Source: Limnochorda pilosa (GTDB lineage: Bacteria; Bacillota; Limnochordia; Limnochordales; Limnochordaceae). Taken from it: a stretch of DNA of 64,000 nucleotides. Shown one piece after another: positions 1-8,407 of this stretch. The stretch is taken from contig NZ_AP014924.1 of the NCBI RefSeq assembly GCF_001544015.1, positions 1,054,001 through 1,118,000 on the forward strand. The letters are read 5' to 3'. The notes beneath the pieces are model-generated. The model was not told where the DNA came from. It saw only the letters and a program-made list of their open reading frames with translations, and searched no databases. How positions within the stretch are numbered: position 1 is the first letter of the stretch; every line of letters begins with the position of its first letter. The position numbers and the translations under genes were made by a program.

Positions 1-1
1 T

Positions 2-145
2 TCTGGTGGCCTTCTGGTTGCCGACAACGCGATCAACCACCGAGACGCCCTGCAAGCCATGATTGAGGAAGCACTGGCCGACCCAAGGGTGGACGCCATG
101 GTTGTCCCCGTGGGCAAAGGAGAGTTGGTCTGTCGGAAGAGATGA
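2..145 (+). CDS. O-methyltransferase, C-terminal fragment (cut by window edge)
   Basis: The window opens inside a reading frame that ends at 145. The visible 47 residues include [28 protein letters not shown] and GELVCRK. This is the C-terminal beta-strand pair of class I SAM-dependent O-methyltransferases of the caffeoyl-CoA/YrrM type, where the ADN segment follows the metal site. The SAM-binding part lies outside the window, so the substrate cannot be inferred. Confidence 0.75.
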   Translation, partial: SGGLLVADNAINHRDALQAMIEEALADPRVDAMVVPVGKGELVCRKR

Positions 146-221
146 GTCTGGCCGTTGACGTGTGTATATGCCGGCAATCGGCGCCGCTGATAGGATGCTG
201 GGCTGATGGAGGTGTTCCTCG

Positions 222-647
222 GTGGAGATTCGCCCGTTTGAACCCACGGATGAAGCTGCTGTGATCGCTCTCTGGGAGCGTTGCGAACTGACCCGGCCGT
301 GGAATGATCCCAGGAAAGATATCCGGCGCAAGCTCCACGTGTGCGCTGAACTCTTCCTGGTTGGAGAACGAGATGGGAAGATCATCGCCACTGTAATGGT
401 CGGTTATGAGGGACATCGCGGTTGGATCAACTACCTGGCTGTCGCGCCAGAACACCAGCGTCAAGGGTTCGGACGGATGATGATGGAGGAAGCGGAGCGC
501 CTGCTAGAAAGAGAGCGGTGCCCTAAGGTCAACCTTCAAGTCCGGGCCGAAAACCAAGCGGCAATTGAGTTTTACCAAAGGCTCGGGTATTCCGTCGACA
601 GGGTCATCAGTATGGGAAAGCGACTCGAAAATGACCACGTCAGGTGA
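222..647 (+). CDS. GNAT N-acetyltransferase, YpeA-like
   Basis: A 141-residue single-domain GNAT protein. It opens with MEIRPFEPTDEAAVIALWER and the conserved LTRPWNDP segment seen in the E. coli YpeA family. The acetyl-CoA binding loop is at residues 79-84 (QRQGFG, the R/Q-x-x-G-x-G motif). The C-terminal YQRLGY strand-helix is intact and length is normal for the family. The GTG start is supported by GGAGGTG seven bases upstream. It should transfer an acetyl group from acetyl-CoA to a small molecule or protein amine; the acceptor is unknown. It is probably cytosolic and may be co-transcribed with the next gene. Confidence 0.85.
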   Translation: MEIRPFEPTDEAAVIALWERCELTRPWNDPRKDIRRKLHVCAELFLVGERDGKIIATVMVGYEGHRGWINYLAVAPEHQRQGFGRMMMEEAERLLERERCPKVNLQVRAENQAAIEFYQRLGYSVDRVISMGKRLENDHVR

Positions 648-666
648 CCGTTGTCTGAGAGCACCC

Positions 667-1326
667 ATGAAGAGGTTCGTCGATCTCAGTCATACCGTGG
701 AGCATGGGATGGTCACCTACCCGGGACTCCCGGCTCCGCTCATCTGCGACTTCCTCAGCCGGGAAGAGTCGAAGACGCACTATGCCGAGGGGACGACCTT
801 CCACATAGGAAAGATCGAGATGGTCGCCAATACGGGCACGTATCTGGACTCGCCCTTTCACCGGTACGAGGACGGGCGGGACCTGGCCGACCTGGATCTC
901 GGGACGCTCGCAGACCTGGAGGGAGTGCTCTTCCGAGCCGACCCTCCGAAGCGGGCCATTGGTCCCGAGTTCTTCTCGGAAGCGGATGTTCGAGGCAAGG
1001 CCGTCCTGGTCCATACGGGCTGGGCCAGGCATTGGGGGTCGGAGCGGTACTTCGACGGTCACCCCTTTCTCACGGCGGAGGCCGCGGAGTGGCTGAAGGC
1101 CTCCGGTACCACCCTGGTGGGGATCGACTCGCTGAACATCGATGACACGTCGGGTGGGGAGCGCCCCGTGCATTCGATCCTGCTGGGTGCCGACATACCC
1201 ATCGTCGAACACATGTGCAACCTGGAGAGCCTGCCGGACGCGAGGTTCAGGTTTCACGCGGTCCCGGTCAAGGTGCGTCGTTTCGGCACGTTTCCGGTGC
1301 GCGCCTATGCCATCGTTGAGGGCTGA
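667..1326 (+). CDS. Cyclase/kynurenine formamidase-like hydrolase
   Basis: A 219-residue protein of the cyclase family, which includes KynB and isatin hydrolase and hydrolyses amides or lactams at a divalent metal site. The start MKRFVDLSHTVE matches family N-termini, so the ATG at 667 is preferred over upstream in-frame starts that overlap the acetyltransferase. The diagnostic metal motif HxGTHxDxPxH reads NTGTYLDSPFH at residues 55-65: the first His is Asn and the second is Tyr, while Asp61 and His65 remain. Part of the family carries this variant, so activity may persist with a different metal site. Substrate unknown. Confidence 0.8.
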   Translation: MKRFVDLSHTVEHGMVTYPGLPAPLICDFLSREESKTHYAEGTTFHIGKIEMVANTGTYLDSPFHRYEDGRDLADLDLGTLADLEGVLFRADPPKRAIGPEFFSEADVRGKAVLVHTGWARHWGSERYFDGHPFLTAEAAEWLKASGTTLVGIDSLNIDDTSGGERPVHSILLGADIPIVEHMCNLESLPDARFRFHAVPVKVRRFGTFPVRAYAIVEG

Positions 1327-1364
1327 CCGGCGCTACCCCAGAGGCGAATAGAGAGGGTGGGCCC

Positions 1365-1985
1365 ATGGCAGTAGAGATCCGGCTCGCTACCGCCCGCGAC
1401 GCCCGAGCCGTCGCCGACATCTACGGACCGATCGTAGCCTCTACGCCGATCTCCTTCGAGATCGAGCCACCGGACGAGCGGGAGATGCAGCGGCGAATCG
1501 AGCAGACGTTGCAGGTCTATCCGTGGATCGTCTGTGAACATGACGGTCGCATCATCGGCTACGCGTATGCCACGCAGCACCGGGCGCGTTCCGCGTATCA
1601 GTGGTCCGTCGACACGTCGGTCTACGTGCACTCGGACTTTCACCGCTGCGGCGTCGGCCGCGGGCTCTACACGTCCCTCTTCCAAATCCTCATCGCTCAG
1701 GGGTACTTCAACGCCTACGCGGGTATCACTCTGCCGAATCCGGGTAGCGTCGGTCTGCACGAATCGGTCGGATTCCGGCCCGTTGGCGTGTACCGAAGGG
1801 TCGGCTACAAGCTGGGCGCGTGGCATGACGTCGGCTGGTGGCACGCGGCGTTGCAGCCATCGGACTCCAGTCCTCGCCCGCCAGTGGTCCTCTCCAGGGT
1901 CCAGGACGACCCATCCTGGGATGCCCTGGTGAGGGCGGGGAAGTCGTGCATCCGCGGGGCCTTCCTGAAGCGCAGCGTGCCCTGA
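1365..1985 (+). CDS. GNAT N-acetyltransferase, ArsN1/phosphinothricin acetyltransferase-like
   Basis: A 206-residue GNAT enzyme resembling the Pat/ArsN1 group, which acetylates the amino group of glutamate analogues such as phosphinothricin or arsinothricin. Visible family features are IYGPIVASTPISFE near residue 20, ATQHRARSAYQWSVD near 70-83, the acetyl-CoA loop RCGVGRG at 94-100, GFRPVGVYRRVGYK and the terminal WHDVGWW. Residues after about 165 form an extension without recognisable domain. GAGAGGGTGGG precedes the ATG. A detoxification role is inferred from family; no arsenic genes are adjacent. Confidence 0.82.
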   Translation: MAVEIRLATARDARAVADIYGPIVASTPISFEIEPPDEREMQRRIEQTLQVYPWIVCEHDGRIIGYAYATQHRARSAYQWSVDTSVYVHSDFHRCGVGRGLYTSLFQILIAQGYFNAYAGITLPNPGSVGLHESVGFRPVGVYRRVGYKLGAWHDVGWWHAALQPSDSSPRPPVVLSRVQDDPSWDALVRAGKSCIRGAFLKRSVP

Positions 1986-2067
1986 CACGGCCTCCAGCCG
2001 AATCTTCGGCGAGCTGGCGTTGTTGACGTGGCGGGCGAGCTCGACGACACGATTGCGGGGTGGAGCG

Positions 2068-2312
2068 ATGGGTAGCGGTCGAGAGAACTCCTACGAGGTT
2101 CGCGTCGAATGGACCGGCAACCTGGGGCAAGGCACCACCGGGTATCGCGCCTATTCACGAGGTCACGAGATATCGGCCGCCGGTAAACCTGTCATCCCCG
2201 GTCGGCGGACCCAGCCTTTCGCGGAGACCCGGCCCGCTACAACCCCGAAGACCTCCTGGTCGCCGCGCTCTCGGCCTGCCACATGCTATGGTATCTGCAC
2301 CTGGGCGCGTGA
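2068..2312 (+). pseudogene. OsmC-family protein remnant (frameshifted, truncated)
   Basis: Starting at an ATG at 2068, the frame reads YEVRVEWTGNLGQGTTGYRAY, the N-terminal strand of OsmC/Ohr peroxidases. Near 2200 the homology moves to another frame, giving SADPAFRGDPARYNPEDLLVA followed by ALSACHMLWYLHLGA and a stop at 2310-2312. PEDLL.AALSACH is the classic OsmC motif with the peroxidatic Cys. The C-terminal half, including the second Cys, is absent. One frameshift and loss of the C-terminus make this a pseudogene. Confidence 0.8.
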
Positions 2313-2600
2313 CGACGCCGTCCTCGACGGAATACGGAGCTCCAGCGATCCCGTCATCCGCACGCGGGCAGCGGACGCGGTGGAGAAAGCCTCACGCCAG
2401 CGCCCCGAGCTTGCTGCAGCCCCACAAGACGACGTTGCTCCGTGAGATCGGCGCTCGACCAACAGGAAGTGCGGTGGCACCTGGCGCAGATGCTTCCAAG
2501 GCTTCGATCGACACCTGACCCCCGGTCTCAGGAGGCCCGTACGGTTCCTGCGAACACGCCCCCATGCCCTCAGGCGGCCCGGCCGAATAGGGATGCCACG
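2311..2600 (+). pseudogene. HEAT-repeat protein remnant (two frameshifts)
   Basis: Directly after the OsmC remnant, three frames together spell a HEAT-repeat segment. First comes SSDPVIRTRAADAVEKASRQRPE, here split at about 2400, then LLQPHKTTLLREI, then ALDQQEVRWHLAQMLPRLR near 2450-2505. The order and spacing match helical-repeat proteins in which each repeat carries an RxxAADA or EVRWHxAQ helix. No intact start or end is visible and the homology fades after 2520, so the fragment cannot encode a working protein. Confidence 0.7.
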
Positions 2601-2638
2601 CGGCAGGACGAACCCTATCGTAAGAGGGGGATTCCACG

Positions 2639-3505
<867 letters not shown>

Positions 3506-3538
3506 CGAAGATCACATCCACGAGAACGAACGAGCTTG

Positions 3539-3568
3539 TTGACATCCGGTGGGCACCATGTCTAAAAT
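3539..3568 (+). promoter_or_regulatory. Sigma-A type promoter for the FTR1 leader
   Basis: A perfect -35 box TTGACA (3539-3544) is separated by 18 bp from TAAAAT (3563-3568). Transcription would start near 3575, exactly where the structured leader begins. Confidence 0.75.
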
Positions 3569-3573
3569 GCCAC

Positions 3574-3682
3574 TGAGAGATCTTATCAGAAGGCGAGAGC
3601 GACTCTGATAGGAACCTCTCACAAGGAAGACGGAGTCCCAACAAGGTCGCGCTCCGCGTGGAGATGGCGCTTTTTTTGGGAC
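3574..3682 (+). promoter_or_regulatory. Structured 5' leader, candidate riboswitch/attenuator upstream of FTR1
   Basis: Just after the predicted transcription start lies a nested hairpin. The outer stem is TGAGAG (3574-3579) with CTCTCA (3616-3621), and the inner stem is TATCAGA (3584-3590) with TCTGATA (3604-3610). The inner stem encloses a GC-GAGA-GC tetraloop and a purine-rich asymmetric loop, and GGAAC sits on the 3' side. A terminator follows at 3648-3677. GTCCCAA (3635-3641) can pair with TTGGGAC (3676-3682), enclosing the terminator and consuming the end of its U-run. I could not match it to a riboswitch class. A metal ligand is plausible because the next gene is an iron permease. Confidence 0.5.
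3648..3677 (+). terminator. Intrinsic terminator inside the FTR1 leader
   Basis: A GC-rich imperfect hairpin (arms CGCGCTCC and GGAGATGGCGC, loop GCGT) is followed by seven T residues at 3671-3677. It lies about 135 bp before the FTR1 start codon, a normal place for an attenuator. From the terminator to the gene, further pairing is possible (TGAG 3709-3712 with CTCA 3742-3745, TAGCC 3716-3720 with GGCTA 3769-3773). Confidence 0.65.
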
Positions 3683-3812
3683 CGAATCCTGAGTGGCGTG
3701 GTAGGAATTGAGAGCTAGCCGGTTGCCGCGAAGCCGGGGAACTCAGCGCCTTCGTCGCCTGCCGCCAAGGCTATCGCCATCATAGGACCTGACGATCTGA
3801 GGAGGATCCCAC

Positions 3813-5366
3813 ATGGCATCTTCGGGCCGCACGAACCTTGTTAGGGCCACGCTGGCGCTGCTGGCGATCCTGAGTCTTGCCGCCCTCGCGGGTGGCCCCG
3901 CCGCTGGGGCCGAAGATCCGCGGGCTTCGCTGATGGCAGGAGTGGACCGGGCCCTCCAGGCGGCCGAGGCCGGGCGGATCGAGGAAGCAGCCGCCAGGTA
4001 CGACACCTTCCACGAGGTGTGGGAAGAGGTTGAGGACGGGCTCCATACGTCCAATCGCCACGGGTATGAGGCGATCGAAGCGGCCATTCGGGAGGTCCGG
4101 GTCCAACTCGCGGTGCAGCCGCCGCGATTCGATGCCCTCACCGATGCCCTGCTGAAACTGAAGACCGAGGTGGCCGAGTACGTTCCGGCAGGCACGGGCG
4201 CAGCGCAAGCGGGAAACGACCCGGCGGGCTCCACGGGCTCCCCCGCCTCAGACGAGGGCGGGCTCGGACGACTGGCAGTGCTTCTAGATCAGGCGGCGCG
4301 CGAGATCGACCAGGGCAAGGCCGGCGAGGCGCGGGAGCGGGTGGAAGCCTTCGTTGCCGCCTGGCCCGGGGTGGAGGGCGAGGTCCGCTCCCGCTCGCCT
4401 CGGGCGTACGAAGCCATCGAGCGCAATATGGCCCAGGTGATGGGCGCGCTGGCGTCGACGCCTCCGGACCTGGAGCGGGCGGGCAGCCTGGTGGCGGCGA
4501 TGGAGCAGGAGCTTGCCCCGATCGTAGCCCAGGCAGGCTCGTCGTACACCGCCTTCGATGCCGGCGTCGTCCTGCTGCGGGAGGGCCTGGAGGTGCTCCT
4601 TGTACTGCTCGCGCTGCTGGCCTTCCTGCAGCGGACCGGGCACGCGAAAGATCGTGTCTGGGTCTGGGGCGGAACCGCTGCAGGCGTGGCGGTGGCCGTG
4701 GGTCTGGGAGTCGCGCTCCGGAGCTTGCTCCAGGCGACCATGGCGGGGTGGGGCACCGAGATGGTGGAGGGCACGGCAGGGCTCGTTGCCGCGGGCCTCA
4801 TGCTCACCGTGGGTGCCTGGCTCCACGACAAGGCGAACCTGGCCCAGTGGAACGCGTACATCCAGAGCCAGGTGGGGCAGGCCCTGGCGCGGGGGAGCCT
4901 GATCTCCCTGGCCCTCATCGCCTTCCTGGCCGTGTTGCGGGAAGGGGCCGAGACCGTGGTCTTCTACATGGGCATGGCCGCGTCCATCGCGACCTCCCAG
5001 CTGGTGCTGGGGATCGCGGGCGCCTCCCTCCTCCTGGTGGCCGCAGGCGTGGCAGCCCTCCGGTTCGGCGCCCGCCTCCCGGTGCGCCCGCTCTTCCTGG
5101 TGGCCACCGTGCTCATCTACTACCTTGCTTTCAAGTTCACGGGACAGGCCATCCACGGGTTGCAGATCGCCCAGGAGCTTCCCGCGACCGCTCCCGGCTA
5201 CCTTCCTTCCATCAGCTTCCTGGGGATTCACCCCACCTGGGAAGGCGTCGCGGCTCAACTCGTCATGCTGGCCCTCATCGTTCTGAGCTGGATGCGGACC
5301 ACGTGGCGGGCGGCGGTCAAGCAAGCCAGGGTGCGAGCGGGGCTGGAGCCGGCGCATCGGAGCTGA
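3813..5366 (+). CDS. FTR1-family iron permease with extracytoplasmic N-terminal repeats
   Basis: A 517-residue protein. Residues 1-33 are a signal sequence. Residues 35-240 are soluble and contain two related helical units, RYDTFHEVWEEVED...RHGYEAIEAAI (63-92) and RVEAFVAAWPGVEG...PRAYEAIERNM (176-206), a duplication seen in long prokaryotic FTR1 proteins. The permease domain starts near 245. It carries the iron-binding REGLE motif at 256-260 and its counterpart REGAE at 376-380, as expected for Ftr1/EfeU permeases with seven membrane helices. AGGAGG precedes the ATG. It should import iron across the cytoplasmic membrane. Its leader suggests regulation at transcript level. Confidence 0.9.
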   Translation: MASSGRTNLVRATLALLAILSLAALAGGPAAGAEDPRASLMAGVDRALQAAEAGRIEEAAARYDTFHEVWEEVEDGLHTSNRHGYEAIEAAIREVRVQLAVQPPRFDALTDALLKLKTEVAEYVPAGTGAAQAGNDPAGSTGSPASDEGGLGRLAVLLDQAAREIDQGKAGEARERVEAFVAAWPGVEGEVRSRSPRAYEAIERNMAQVMGALASTPPDLERAGSLVAAMEQELAPIVAQAGSSYTAFDAGVVLLREGLEVLLVLLALLAFLQRTGHAKDRVWVWGGTAAGVAVAVGLGVALRSLLQATMAGWGTEMVEGTAGLVAAGLMLTVGAWLHDKANLAQWNAYIQSQVGQALARGSLISLALIAFLAVLREGAETVVFYMGMAASIATSQLVLGIAGASLLLVAAGVAALRFGARLPVRPLFLVATVLIYYLAFKFTGQAIHGLQIAQELPATAPGYLPSISFLGIHPTWEGVAAQLVMLALIVLSWMRTTWRAAVKQARVRAGLEPAHRS

Positions 5367-5413
5367 CAGCGGGCATCGTTGCCTCACAATGAAAAGGTAC
5401 TTGAGCGTGCTCC

Positions 5414-5442
5414 TTGTCACGCTCTGGCGCCTCTGCTACAAT
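5414..5442 (+). promoter_or_regulatory. Promoter of the thiamine transporter operon
   Basis: TTGTCA (5414-5419), a 17-bp spacer and TACAAT (5437-5442) lie directly upstream of the TPP aptamer. Confidence 0.75.
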
Positions 5443-5455
5443 GTAGGCGGCAATC

Positions 5456-5545
5456 AACGGGGAGCTCACACGAGTGGGCTGAGAGGATGGGTACTGTCCC
5501 ATCGACCCTTCGAACCTGCTCCGGGTAATGCCGGCGTAGGGAAAG
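5456..5545 (+). promoter_or_regulatory. TPP riboswitch (THI element)
   Basis: The aptamer shows the hallmark TPP core: GGGGAGC at the 5' side, CTGAGAGG (the pyrimidine-sensing T-loop region), GACCCTTCGAACCTG and CCGGGTAATGCCGGCGTAGGGAA. Downstream, a short hairpin at 5548-5565 precedes an intrinsic terminator. Thiamine pyrophosphate binding is expected to switch off the thiBPQ operon. Confidence 0.97.
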
Positions 5546-5582
5546 ACAGGCGGCGTTGCCGCCTGCGCCTCTCGCTGCCCCT

Positions 5583-5606
5583 CGCCTCCCCCAAGGAGGC
5601 GTTTTT
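5583..5606 (+). terminator. TPP riboswitch expression-platform terminator (overlaps thiB SD)
   Basis: CGCCTCC and GGAGGCG form a perfect 7-bp stem with loop CCCAA, followed by five T residues. The 3' arm contains AAGGAGG, the only good Shine-Dalgarno for the next gene, so the same hairpin could both terminate transcription and hide the ribosome binding site. Confidence 0.85.
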
Positions 5607-5609
5607 CGC

Positions 5610-6665
5610 GTGCGTATGCACCTCCGTCCCGCCCGGCTGGGGACTGCGCTCCTGGTCCTGGCCCTCCTCCTGGCCCTCGCACCGGCCGCCTGGACCCAGG
5701 GAAAGCCCCAGGTCATCGTCTACACCTACGACAGCTTCGCCTCGTGGGGTCCCGGCAAGTTCATCGAGGAACGGTTCGAGGCCCAGTACGACGCCGACCT
5801 GGTCCTGGTAGCCCCGGGTGACAGCGCCGAGATGCTCTCCCGCCTCATCCAGGAGCAGGAGGCAGGGGTCCGCCGGGCCGACGTCTTCATCGGCCTGGCA
5901 GACAGCGATCTGCCCCGGGCCCTTTCCCGGAACCTCTTCGAGCCCTACGACCCTGCCCGGATCCCGAACCTGGCCGGGGTGCCCGACGATCTCATGACCG
6001 ATCCATCGGGGCACGTCCTCCCCTTCGACCACGGCTACGTGACGCTCGTGTACAACAAGGAGAAGCTCGCCCCGGATCAGGTGCCCACCAGCTTCGAGCA
6101 GCTGGCGGATCCCCGCTTCCGCCGATCGCTCATCGCCATCGACCCCCGTACCTCCTCCCCCGGGCATGCCTTCCTCCTCTGGACCATCGCCCGCTATGGG
6201 GACCCGGGCTACCTGGAGTACTGGGAGCGGCTGCTCCCGAACCTGCTCACCATCGCAGGCGGATGGAGCGAAGCCTACGACATGTTCCTGAATGGCGAGG
6301 CGCCGATGGTGGTCTCGTACTCCACCGACACGGCGTACAGCGTCCTGGAGGAGGGGACGGACCGGCAGCAAGTGCTCCTCCTGGACGGAGAAGGGTATCG
6401 CCAGGTGGAGGGCATGGGGGTGGTGCGGGGCACCGCTCAACCTGAGCTGGCCCACGCCGTGCTCAACCTGGTCCTTTCACCCGAGGTACAGAGCCGGATC
6501 CCTACCACCAACTGGATGTTCCCGGTGAGCACGGCGGCGGAGCCTGATGAGACCTGGAGCCGCCATGCGGTCCAGCCGCCGCACCCGGTCTCCATCGCTC
6601 CTGAGGAGATCCAGGCGAACAACGCGCGCTGGCTTCGGGAGTGGGCCCGGGTCGTGAGCCGATGA
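5610..6665 (+). CDS. thiB: Thiamine ABC transporter, substrate-binding protein
   Basis: A 351-residue periplasmic or lipid-exposed binding protein. A signal peptide covers about residues 1-30 (hydrophobic core GTALLVLALLLALAPAA). The mature protein begins with QVIVYTYDSFASWGPG, the signature of the ThiB/TbpA family. EQEAGVRRADVFIGL and GWSEAYDMFLNGEAPMVVSY are further family segments. The GTG at 5610 is ten bases after AAGGAGG; ATG 5616 is an alternative. It should bind thiamine or its phosphates and deliver them to ThiPQ. It is the first gene of an overlapping three-gene operon under the TPP riboswitch. Confidence 0.92.
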   Translation: MRMHLRPARLGTALLVLALLLALAPAAWTQGKPQVIVYTYDSFASWGPGKFIEERFEAQYDADLVLVAPGDSAEMLSRLIQEQEAGVRRADVFIGLADSDLPRALSRNLFEPYDPARIPNLAGVPDDLMTDPSGHVLPFDHGYVTLVYNKEKLAPDQVPTSFEQLADPRFRRSLIAIDPRTSSPGHAFLLWTIARYGDPGYLEYWERLLPNLLTIAGGWSEAYDMFLNGEAPMVVSYSTDTAYSVLEEGTDRQQVLLLDGEGYRQVEGMGVVRGTAQPELAHAVLNLVLSPEVQSRIPTTNWMFPVSTAAEPDETWSRHAVQPPHPVSIAPEEIQANNARWLREWARVVSR

Positions 6666-8407
6666 GACCCTGGAGCGGCCTGGCTCGGGAGGGGCCCGGC
6701 TTGGTGCCGGGCCCTCTGCCCGGCCGGGCGGCGGGGCGGGGATGGGGGCATGGCGGGGGCGACCTCGCCCTGGCCGCGCTCCCGCTGGCCTTCCTGCTGA
6801 TCGTCTTCGCCTACCCCCTCTCCCTGGTCTTCGTGGAGGCCTTCACCGATCGGGGGCCGTATAGGGGCGTCGCCTTCACCCTCCAGCACGTGGCCGGGGT
6901 GCTATCGGACCCCTACGTGCACCGGCTCCTCGCCTTCACCGCCCGCCAGGCGCTCCTCTCGGCCCTGATGAGCCTGGCCATCGGGTTACCGGTGGCGTAC
7001 CTCTTCGTCCGGTACGACTTTCCCGGGAAATCTGCGCTTCGATCGGTGGTCCTGGTGCCCTTCGTGCTGCCGGCGGTCACGGTGGCGCTAGGATTCATCC
7101 TGGTCTTCGGCAACAACGGGGTGCTGAACCGCACGCTAGAAGCGCTCTTCGGCTTCCGGATCCCCGTTCTCTACAGCCTGCAGGGGATCGTGCTGGCCCA
7201 CGCGTTCTACAACGCGCCCCTGGTGGTGCGCACCGTGCACGCCACGTGGGAGTCCGTGGATCCCTCGTATCAAGAAAGCGCCCGGGCGCTGGGGGCGGGG
7301 CGGCTCCGAGCCTTCGCCACGGTTACGCTGCCCATGATCGCTCCCGGAGTGGTTACCGGCACGCTGCTGGCTTTCGTCTTCTCCTTCATGAGCTTTGCCA
7401 TCGTCCTCGCCCTTGGCGGCGCCCGCCTGGCCACCCTGGAGGTGGAGATCTTCACCCAGGTGCGGGTGCTGCTGGACTACGCCACGGGCGCGGCGCTGGC
7501 CCTGGTGGAGACCGTGCTTTCCCTCCTCCTCACCTACCTGTACCTTCGGGCCGAGGCGAGCCTGCGCACCCGCTGGCTGCCTGTGCGACGCCAGCCCACG
7601 GTGCCGCTCCGCCTCTCCTGGCGCCACGCGCCCCTCCTGGTGCTGGGGGCGCTGGCCGCGGCCTTCTTCGCGTCCCCGCTCGTGGCCGTGCTCTGGGATG
7701 CGCTCACCCACGGCGCCGGCGGCAGGTTCACCTTGCGATGGTTCCGGGCGGTCCTTGCCCCAGACTACGAGGCTCTGGCGGGCGACAGCCCGCTCCGCGC
7801 CGTATGGAACAGCCTCCGCTTCGGGGTCGCGACGGTGGGGCTTGCCGTGCCTCTGGGGCTCCTGGCCAGCCTCTTCCTCCGGGGCTCCCGAGCTGGTAGA
7901 CGCTGGCGCGAGCTCTTCGAGGTCATGGCCGTGGCGCCCCTGGGCGTCTCGGGCGTCGCCCTGGGGTTCGGGCTGCTGCGCGCCACGCTACGGCCACCCC
8001 TCGCAGGCGCGGGCGCAGCGTGGGCCATCGTGGCGGTGCACGCTCTGCTCGCGCTGCCCTTCGTCATCCGCACGATCCGCCCTGCCCTGGACGCGCTCCA
8101 TCCCTCGCTGGCCGAATCGGCCCGCTCGCTGGGGGCCTCCCGCTGGCGGGCCCTGCGGGAGGTGGAGCTGCCGCTGGTGGGCCGCTCGCTCCTGCTGGGA
8201 GCGGCCCTGGCCTTCTCCATCAGCTTCTCGGAAATGACGGCCACCATCGTGCTGGCACCGCCCGGGCTCTCCACCATGCCGCTCACCGTCTACCATCTGC
8301 TGGCGGCCCGGAGCTTCGGCGGCGCCTCGGCCATGGCGGTGCTCTTGATCCTGGTGACAGGGACGAGCTTCGTGCTCCTGGAACGGTTCGGAGGTGGGCG
8401 GCGGTGA
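6662..8407 (+). CDS. thiP: Thiamine ABC transporter, permease
   Basis: A 581-residue permease made of two fused BPD-type membrane domains, as usual for ThiP and FbpB. Each half has a cytoplasmic EAA loop: ESARALGAGRLRAF in the first and ESARSLGASRWRAL in the second, both contacting the ATPase. About twelve hydrophobic helices are visible. The ATG at 6662 overlaps the thiB stop as ATGA, implying translational coupling; further upstream in-frame starts would overlap thiB more. The residues before the first helix (about 35, Gly/Pro-rich) are longer than usual. Confidence 0.92.
   Translation: MRPWSGLAREGPGLVPGPLPGRAAGRGWGHGGGDLALAALPLAFLLIVFAYPLSLVFVEAFTDRGPYRGVAFTLQHVAGVLSDPYVHRLLAFTARQALLSALMSLAIGLPVAYLFVRYDFPGKSALRSVVLVPFVLPAVTVALGFILVFGNNGVLNRTLEALFGFRIPVLYSLQGIVLAHAFYNAPLVVRTVHATWESVDPSYQESARALGAGRLRAFATVTLPMIAPGVVTGTLLAFVFSFMSFAIVLALGGARLATLEVEIFTQVRVLLDYATGAALALVETVLSLLLTYLYLRAEASLRTRWLPVRRQPTVPLRLSWRHAPLLVLGALAAAFFASPLVAVLWDALTHGAGGRFTLRWFRAVLAPDYEALAGDSPLRAVWNSLRFGVATVGLAVPLGLLASLFLRGSRAGRRWRELFEVMAVAPLGVSGVALGFGLLRATLRPPLAGAGAAWAIVAVHALLALPFVIRTIRPALDALHPSLAESARSLGASRWRALREVELPLVGRSLLLGAALAFSISFSEMTATIVLAPPGLSTMPLTVYHLLAARSFGGASAMAVLLILVTGTSFVLLERFGGGRR

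Noticed and set aside
3574-3640. CTTATCAGA-like start of a SAM (S-box) riboswitch
   Set aside because: The GGGACTGGCCC and GGCAACC segments are missing, and an iron permease is not an S-box target.
3700-3790. Similarity of GGTTGCCGCGAAGCCGGGGAACTC to the c-di-AMP (ydaO) riboswitch core
   Set aside because: The first half is suggestive, but the required downstream GGGTGAATC-like segment and the pseudo-two-fold second half are absent.
5450-5545. tRNA-like TTCGAA element in the thiamine leader
   Set aside because: It is part of the TPP aptamer (CCCTTCGAACCTG), not a T-arm; no acceptor stem exists.
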